Assembly: GCA_937895935.1 (NCBI GenBank) | Contig: CALBKX010000049.1 | Coordinates: 1 to 32,167 of the forward strand | Direction of reading: 5' to 3' | From: an uncultured Clostridia bacterium | GTDB taxonomy: Bacteria > Bacillota > Clostridia > Christensenellales > UBA1242 | Length of the DNA stretch: 32,167 nucleotides | In this document: piece after piece, positions 31,790 through 32,167 of the stretch | How the letters are laid out: the number at the start of each line of letters is the position of its first letter | Numbering within the stretch: position 1 is the stretch's first letter | The notes under the pieces: generated by a model | The model's input: only the letters and a program-made list of their open reading frames with translations | Told to the model about the DNA's origin: nothing | Databases searched by the model: none | Program-made: the position numbers and the translations under genes

Positions 31790-31867
31790 GGTGGAATTAG
31801 TTCAGTTGGTTAGAATGCCAGATTGTGACTCTGGAGGTCGCAGGTTCGAGTCCCGTATTCCACCCCA
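31790..31867 (+). tRNA. tRNA-His (anticodon GUG)
   Basis: Contains the extra G at -1 opposite C73, diagnostic of tRNA-His. Acceptor GTGGAAT pairs with ATTCCAC; anticodon stem CCAGA/TCTGG encloses TTGTGAC (GUG). T loop TTCGAGT; CCA encoded. Confidence 0.96.
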
Positions 31868-31878
31868 TATAGAAAAAA

Positions 31879-31946
31879 CATCGCCCTTTTAGTGCAATTT
31901 GCCAAGAATTGGCAAATGTAGCACTTTGACGGGCGTGTTTTTTCTT
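31879..31946 (+). terminator. Structured terminator of tRNA-His (copy 1 of a 55-base repeat)
   Basis: A nested stem: outer CGCCC/GGGCG, middle AGTGC/GCACT, inner ATTTGCCA/TGGCAAAT, then a T6 run. Bases 31879-31933 are repeated exactly at 32113-32167. Confidence 0.85.
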
Positions 31947-32112
31947 TTATCGCACCATACGTGCTCTCTCTTTTCATTCGTTCGCAGTGCGAACTCTCGT
32001 GCGAAGTGATTGCTTTCGAAGAATATGAATAAGTGTAATTAATATATTAAGTATGTTAAAATATTAAGTTGTAGTAAATACATTAAGAAAATATGTGATT
32101 TTAAATATATAT
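31947..32112. other. Spacer with small hairpins between the two repeat copies
   Basis: No gene seen. The left part is richer in G+C and holds short dyads (GCAC-catac-GTGC; GTTCGC-agt-GCGAAC), similar in style to those near tRNA-Ile. The right part is plain A+T-rich DNA. Confidence 0.5.
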
Positions 32113-32167
32113 CATCGCCCTTTTAGTGCAATTTGCCAAGAATTGGCAAATGTAGCACTTTGACGGG
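32113..32167 (+). repeat. Copy 2 of the 55-base nested hairpin repeat, cut by the window end
   Basis: Identical to 31879-31933 through the last base of the window, 234 bases from copy 1. No tRNA or gene precedes this copy directly. Confidence 0.9.

Overview
The window is very A+T-rich bacterial chromosomal DNA with Firmicutes-type signals: strong AGGAGG-like ribosome binding sites, TTGACA/TATAAT promoters, TTG and GTG starts, many U-tailed terminators, Soj/Spo0J partition genes with perfect Bacillus-type parS sites, RecD2, an Rrf2-type regulator beside Fe-S genes, and tRNAs with encoded CCA. UGA is a normal stop. An uncultured low-GC Clostridia-like gut bacterium fits best; this placement is inference.

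Layout. (1) 1-3000, surface/accessory: a collagen-like GXY protein, an Ig-like lipoprotein whose promoter spacer holds a run of nine G, and a frameshifted RhuM-type gene. (2) 3.1-5.3 kb: a GT2 glycosyltransferase, an orphan protein with a possible Spo0A-C-like end, and tRNA-Glu and tRNA-Met in one unit. (3) 5.6-10 kb, housekeeping: recD2, then parA-parB flanked on both sides by parS. (4) 10.2-15 kb: a small Asn-rich membrane protein, an ArsR-type regulator, thymidylate kinase, a two-domain protein joining an isochorismatase-like and an ADP-ribosylglycohydrolase-like domain (key residues missing in both), two related small proteins, and a lipoprotein with an RsgI-like domain and a long coiled coil. 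(5) 15.2-18.2 kb: an AbrB-type regulator, an ABC ATPase, an ABC-2 permease and an Rrf2 regulator, tightly packed on the minus strand. (6) 18.3-21.2 kb, decayed mobile DNA: a 5'-truncated Bro-type antirepressor, a secreted protein that has lost its leader, a relaxase fragment, and a G+C-richer patch made of tRNA-Ile pieces interrupted by hairpins, next to the intact tRNA-Ile gene. (7) 21.3-25.7 kb: an XRE regulator overlapping an RSH-type alarmone hydrolase without a recognisable synthetase domain, and nifS-iscU with a likely Rrf2-type operator. (8) 25.9-32.2 kb: nrnA, a SIMPL-domain exported protein, a DUF1828-like protein, metG-hisS, tRNA-His, and two identical copies of a 55-base nested hairpin.

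The most notable items are the probable phase-variable promoter (about 1500), the double-degenerate NAD/ADP-ribose-type fusion (11.8-13.1 kb), the tRNA-Ile mosaic with hairpins sitting in tRNA loops (20.66-21.0 kb), and the regulator plus hydrolase-only RSH pair (21.4-23.7 kb). No CRISPR array, intact insertion sequence or rRNA gene was seen.
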